From Chloroflexota bacterium (GTDB lineage Bacteria > Chloroflexota > Dehalococcoidia > Lucifugimonadales > Lucifugimonadaceae): a DNA stretch of 6,701 nucleotides. The notes under the pieces were generated by a model, which ran no database searches, was not told where the DNA came from, and was given only the letters and a program-made list of their open reading frames with translations. The translations under genes were made by a program, and so were the position numbers. Positions 6,346 through 6,701 of the stretch are shown piece by piece (the first letter of the stretch is position 1; the number at the start of each line of letters is the position of its first letter). The stretch covers positions 65,901-72,601 of the forward strand of contig PAOV01000018.1 in assembly GCA_002708145.1 (NCBI GenBank). The letters run 5' to 3'.

Positions 6346-6701
6346 ATGGTCAATTTACCTAAAAAAGTAAATCATGATTCTCATCATACATTACCTCCTA
6401 AAAATGTAGATGCTGAGGTAGTAGTGAAAGAATTAGTAGAAACAACTAATGGTGCATCAAATAGATTTAAAATTATCGCTATTGGGCTAGGATTAATGTC
6501 CATAATAGGAATAATCGCTTTGATAATTAAGTGGATAAATTATGGGGATGATTCAACAAAATGGGGATATGTTGCCGCATTAGTGTCATTTTTACTCTCC
6601 ATAACCGGAGGAGCACCAATGGTTGCAATGGGACCAGTAATGGCAAAAGCAAATTGGGTTAGGCCGTTGACTAGGTTAGCAGCTATTTTTTCCTTTGCTG
6701 G
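6346..6701 (+). CDS. actC: NrfD/PsrC-type integral membrane subunit, ActC-like, C-terminus cut by window edge
   Basis: The reading frame stays open from ATG 6346 to the edge, giving 118 residues of what is normally a protein of 400-480 residues with eight to ten helices. A polar N-terminus with His residues (VNHDSHHTLPP, 8-18 region) lies in front of helix 1 (about 42-61), a short loop with WINYGDDSTKWGY, helix 2 (about 73-96, containing SITGGAPMVAMG) and the start of helix 3 (from about 108, after KANWVRPLTRLA). It starts right after the FeS subunit stop with its ribosome site inside that gene. Position directly behind the FeS subunit, and the helix pattern with a W-R-P-x-T-R turn before helix 3, fit the quinol-binding NrfD family seen in ACIII, Qrc, Psr and Nrf complexes. 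The family call rests on context as much as on sequence because only the first quarter is visible. Confidence 0.75.
   Translation, partial: MVNLPKKVNHDSHHTLPPKNVDAEVVVKELVETTNGASNRFKIIAIGLGLMSIIGIIALIIKWINYGDDSTKWGYVAALVSFLLSITGGAPMVAMGPVMAKANWVRPLTRLAAIFSFA

Noticed and set aside
1..6701. CRISPR arrays, insertion sequences, tRNA or rRNA genes, phage genes
   Set aside because: No regularly spaced repeats, transposase frames, cloverleaf-like segments or phage-type products were seen; nearly all of the window is accounted for by seven genes.

Overview
The window is AT-rich bacterial DNA, judged by eye. It holds two divergent gene groups separated by a 260-base intergenic region (1797-2056). 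The gene content suggests an aerobic or facultatively respiring bacterium that uses a cofactor-poor alternative complex III (ACIII) type quinol oxidoreductase. The split of the large ACIII subunit into two genes, the TTG starts and the pairing with an AcoA/PdhA-type dehydrogenase would fit a marine Chloroflexota-like lineage. That placement is a guess; nothing here (no rRNA, no tRNA) fixes the taxonomy.

Left part, minus strand (1-1796): the alpha and beta E1 subunits of a thiamine-diphosphate 2-oxoacid dehydrogenase (pyruvate or acetoin type). They form a tight alpha-beta operon with a 15-base gap. The beta gene runs off the left edge; E2 and E3 are not in view.

Right part, plus strand (2057-6701): a closely packed operon of five genes. 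In order they are a 96-residue two-helix membrane protein of unknown function, a membrane-anchored pentaheme cytochrome c (ActA-like), a Tat-exported molybdopterin-oxidoreductase-like protein that has lost its FeS and Mo ligands (ActB1-like), a four-cluster ferredoxin-type subunit with one predicted [3Fe-4S] site (ActB2-like), and the N-terminal part of an NrfD/PsrC-type integral membrane subunit (ActC-like) that runs off the right edge. Gaps are 32, 32, 16 and 0 bases, with no terminator-like structure between them.

Together the right-hand genes should encode most of a quinol-oxidising complex. The NrfD-type subunit would bind quinol in the membrane, electrons would pass through the FeS subunit to the c hemes, and the Mo-like subunit would serve as a structural scaffold. 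The best reading is ACIII; the sulfate-reducer Qrc complex has a similar gene order and is the main alternative. The genes that would decide (actD, monoheme actE, actF, terminal oxidase) lie beyond the window. The divergent E1 genes make reductant upstream of the quinone pool, so the shared intergenic region, which contains two inverted repeats, could be a joint control region.
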